A stretch of 15,641 nt of DNA from Christensenella sp. UBA4636 (GTDB taxonomy: Bacteria > Bacillota > Clostridia > Christensenellales > Borkfalkiaceae): NCBI GenBank assembly GCA_002405915.1, contig DHMS01000055.1, forward strand, positions 1 through 15,641, given 5' to 3'. Of this stretch, positions 14,607-15,641 are shown one piece after another. The position numbers and the translations under genes are program-made. The stretch's first letter is position 1. Every line of letters begins with the position of its first letter. Below the pieces are notes generated by a model. That model was given only the letters and a program-made list of their open reading frames with translations. It was not told the DNA's origin and did no database searches.

Positions 14607-15311
14607 ATGTTTGAAAAATTGATGGAATACCAGTCCGAGGACAGAAAGCTTAAAGCAATCGAGGACGAACTCCGCGGTAGCGAGGAATTCAAAAAATACG
14701 CGAAAGCCACCAAATTTTTGAAAACGGTAAACGAGTCAAAGGCTCAGATAGAGGACAGGGCTAAATCCTTGTTGTCCGCTATGGACGATTTAACCGAAAA
14801 ATACAACAAGCTCGTGGAGGAAAAAGGCGAATTCGACGAAGCGACTTCCGCCGAAGAAGAAAGCACGGTAGCGTTTTTGAAGAAAAAATCGCAGGAACTT
14901 GCCGCGCAGTTTTCCTCTCTCGAATCGGAACTCGATTCGCTCAAAAAGAACATGGACGAGCTTTTGCGCCAGTATAAAAAGCTCACCGTGAACACCAAGG
15001 AAATGATGGCTGTTCGCGACGAGAACAAGAAAAAGTACGAAGAACTTTTAAAATCCAAGGAAGCCGAAAAGGCGGCAATCACTAAAAAACTTGAAGAAAT
15101 AGCCAAGGAAGTTCCGCCTGAATATATGGCGAAATACAAGGAAAAGCGCAAGGATAACAAATTCCCGATTGTCTACGAGGTCGTTATCGCCAAGGACACG
15201 CACTGTTCGGCTTGCGGCACGGAACTTTCAAAATTGCAAGTTTCGCAACTCCAAAAGGACAAAATGATAGAGTGCGAAAACTGCCGCCGCCTCATTTTTG
15301 TTAAAGAATAA
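14607..15311 (+). CDS. Coiled-coil protein with C-terminal C4 zinc ribbon
   Basis: The 234-residue protein has a long charged helical region (about 10-165) typical of a coiled-coil hairpin. A short conserved stretch (DNKFPIVYEVV) and a C4 zinc ribbon follow, C200/C203 and C223/C226. This matches the zf-RING_7 family, which includes chlamydial CT398/CdsZ. That relative is reported to bind sigma-54 and secretion components, but no function can be carried over safely. GAAAGGAG lies 7-8 bp upstream of the ATG. It sits 29 bp after the Nif3-like gene and is the last gene before a strong terminator. Confidence 0.88.
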   Translation: MFEKLMEYQSEDRKLKAIEDELRGSEEFKKYAKATKFLKTVNESKAQIEDRAKSLLSAMDDLTEKYNKLVEEKGEFDEATSAEEESTVAFLKKKSQELAAQFSSLESELDSLKKNMDELLRQYKKLTVNTKEMMAVRDENKKKYEELLKSKEAEKAAITKKLEEIAKEVPPEYMAKYKEKRKDNKFPIVYEVVIAKDTHCSACGTELSKLQVSQLQKDKMIECENCRRLIFVKE

Positions 15312-15337
15312 TTTTTCATAATTTTTGCTAATAAGTA

Positions 15338-15396
15338 CCGTTTTAGGCGGTTATTCGTTGACTTTCGGATAACTGCCTAAGGCGGCTATTTTTTTT
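15338..15396 (+). terminator. Strong intrinsic terminator of the housekeeping cluster
   Basis: A continuous 17-bp stem (15338-15354 with 15369-15385, including three G-U pairs) with a 14-nt loop is followed after three bases by eight T. It begins 27 bp after the zinc-ribbon stop and closes the cluster that starts at dgt. Confidence 0.9.
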
Positions 15397-15420
15397 AGAA
15401 AACAGAGGTGTATGAAAGAA

Positions 15421-15460
15421 TGTAACATGGTTGCAACAACTTTGTAACACATGTGTTACA
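15421..15460. promoter_or_regulatory. Pair of operator-like palindromes
   Basis: TGTAACACATGTGTTACA at 15443-15460 is a perfect 18-bp palindrome. A related site, TGTAACATGGTTGCAACA at 15421-15438, has an identical left half and keeps the frame TGTnnCAnnnnTGnnACA. The sites start 22 bp apart, about two helical turns, as expected for cooperative dimers. They lie 30 bp or more upstream of the -35 at 15490, so the regulator may activate or act by looping. I cannot assign the motif to a known regulator. Confidence 0.65.
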
Positions 15461-15489
15461 CCCTAAAAAATAATTTCAGCCTTTTTGTG

Positions 15490-15518
15490 TTGACTTATAC
15501 TACAAATTATGGTAAACT
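15490..15518 (+). promoter_or_regulatory. Extended -10 SigA promoter of an out-of-window gene
   Basis: TTGACT (15490-15495), a 17-bp spacer and TAAACT (15513-15518) preceded by TGG, giving an extended -10. Transcription would start near 15525 and run toward the end of the window. Confidence 0.7.
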
Positions 15519-15524
15519 AATTTT

Positions 15525-15641
15525 AATCTCCTTTAAGCCGTTAAAGAAACGCAAAACAAATTGCGCTTAAAGAGAAAAGAGGAAAAAATGCTTTTAAAGC
15601 GTTTTTAATAAAATTTTTATAAGACCTGCAAATAAAAGTCA
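15525..15641 (+). promoter_or_regulatory. Structured 5' leader with a possible six-codon mini-ORF
   Basis: Downstream of the promoter, CTTTAAG (15531-15537) pairs with CTTAAAG (15566-15572) and encloses an inner stem CGCAA/TTGCG (15550-15554, 15561-15565). An AGAGG site then precedes ATG at 15588, which opens MLLKRF and stops with TAA at 15606-15608. The true coding gene is not in view. The mini-ORF may be a leader peptide for regulation, or chance. Confidence 0.4.

Noticed and set aside
15443..15460. GlnR/TnrA box
   Set aside because: Those sites need TGTNA-N7-TNACA; this palindrome has an 8-bp spacer between the same arms.
15591..15606. Terminator at the mini-ORF (GCTTTTAAAGC plus T-run)
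   Set aside because: The arms leave only one base for a loop, so the hairpin cannot form as written.

Overview
The window has the look of a chromosomal stretch from an uncultured, moderately AT-rich Clostridia-like member of the Bacillota. The grounds are the gene order dgt-dnaG-rpoD-trmK-nif3-zinc ribbon, GGAGG-type ribosome binding sites, SigA-like promoters and Cys-anchored surface lipoproteins with Ig-like repeats. This is inference from gene content; no rRNA or other marker is present to name the taxon. I see no IS element, phage gene, CRISPR array, tRNA or rRNA.

Layout. (1) Bases 1-1150: a gene-free leader with nested inverted repeats and a DtxR-box-like sequence, then two overlapping genes, a membrane double-zinc-ribbon protein and a short DtxR-family regulator whose metal ligands are of the iron type, closed by a hairpin terminator. 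(2) Bases 1183-3734, minus strand: a two-gene operon with a membrane family 2 glycosyltransferase and a GT28/MGDG-synthase-like glycosyltransferase, with its own promoter and terminator. (3) Bases 3735-4044: a divergent intergenic region with a good promoter in each direction. (4) Bases 4045-9108: a surface-lipoprotein locus. A clan-A glycosidase-like (DUF5722-like) lipoprotein carries YDG and WVG-Y Ig-like repeats, but its frame is cut by an in-frame TAA at 6415-6417 and continues unbroken to 7428. A metallophosphoesterase lipoprotein carrying the same WVG-Y module overlaps it by 1 nt. A hairpin terminator follows. (5) Bases 9248-15396: the housekeeping cluster dgt, dnaG, rpoD, trmK, nif3-like and a coiled-coil zinc-ribbon gene, ending in a 17-bp terminator. 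(6) Bases 15397-15641: the control region of a gene beyond the window, with two operator-like palindromes 22 bp apart, an extended -10 promoter, and a 5' leader with a long hairpin and a six-codon mini-ORF.

How the genes fit together. The housekeeping genes link dNTP pool control, primer synthesis and the main sigma factor with tRNA modification and two small conserved proteins. The lipoprotein locus looks like a cell-surface pair, a glycosidase-like enzyme and a phosphoesterase, joined by a shared Ig-like module and tight translational coupling. It is the best candidate here for an undescribed system. Its partner function, substrate and the meaning of the internal stop codon are open.
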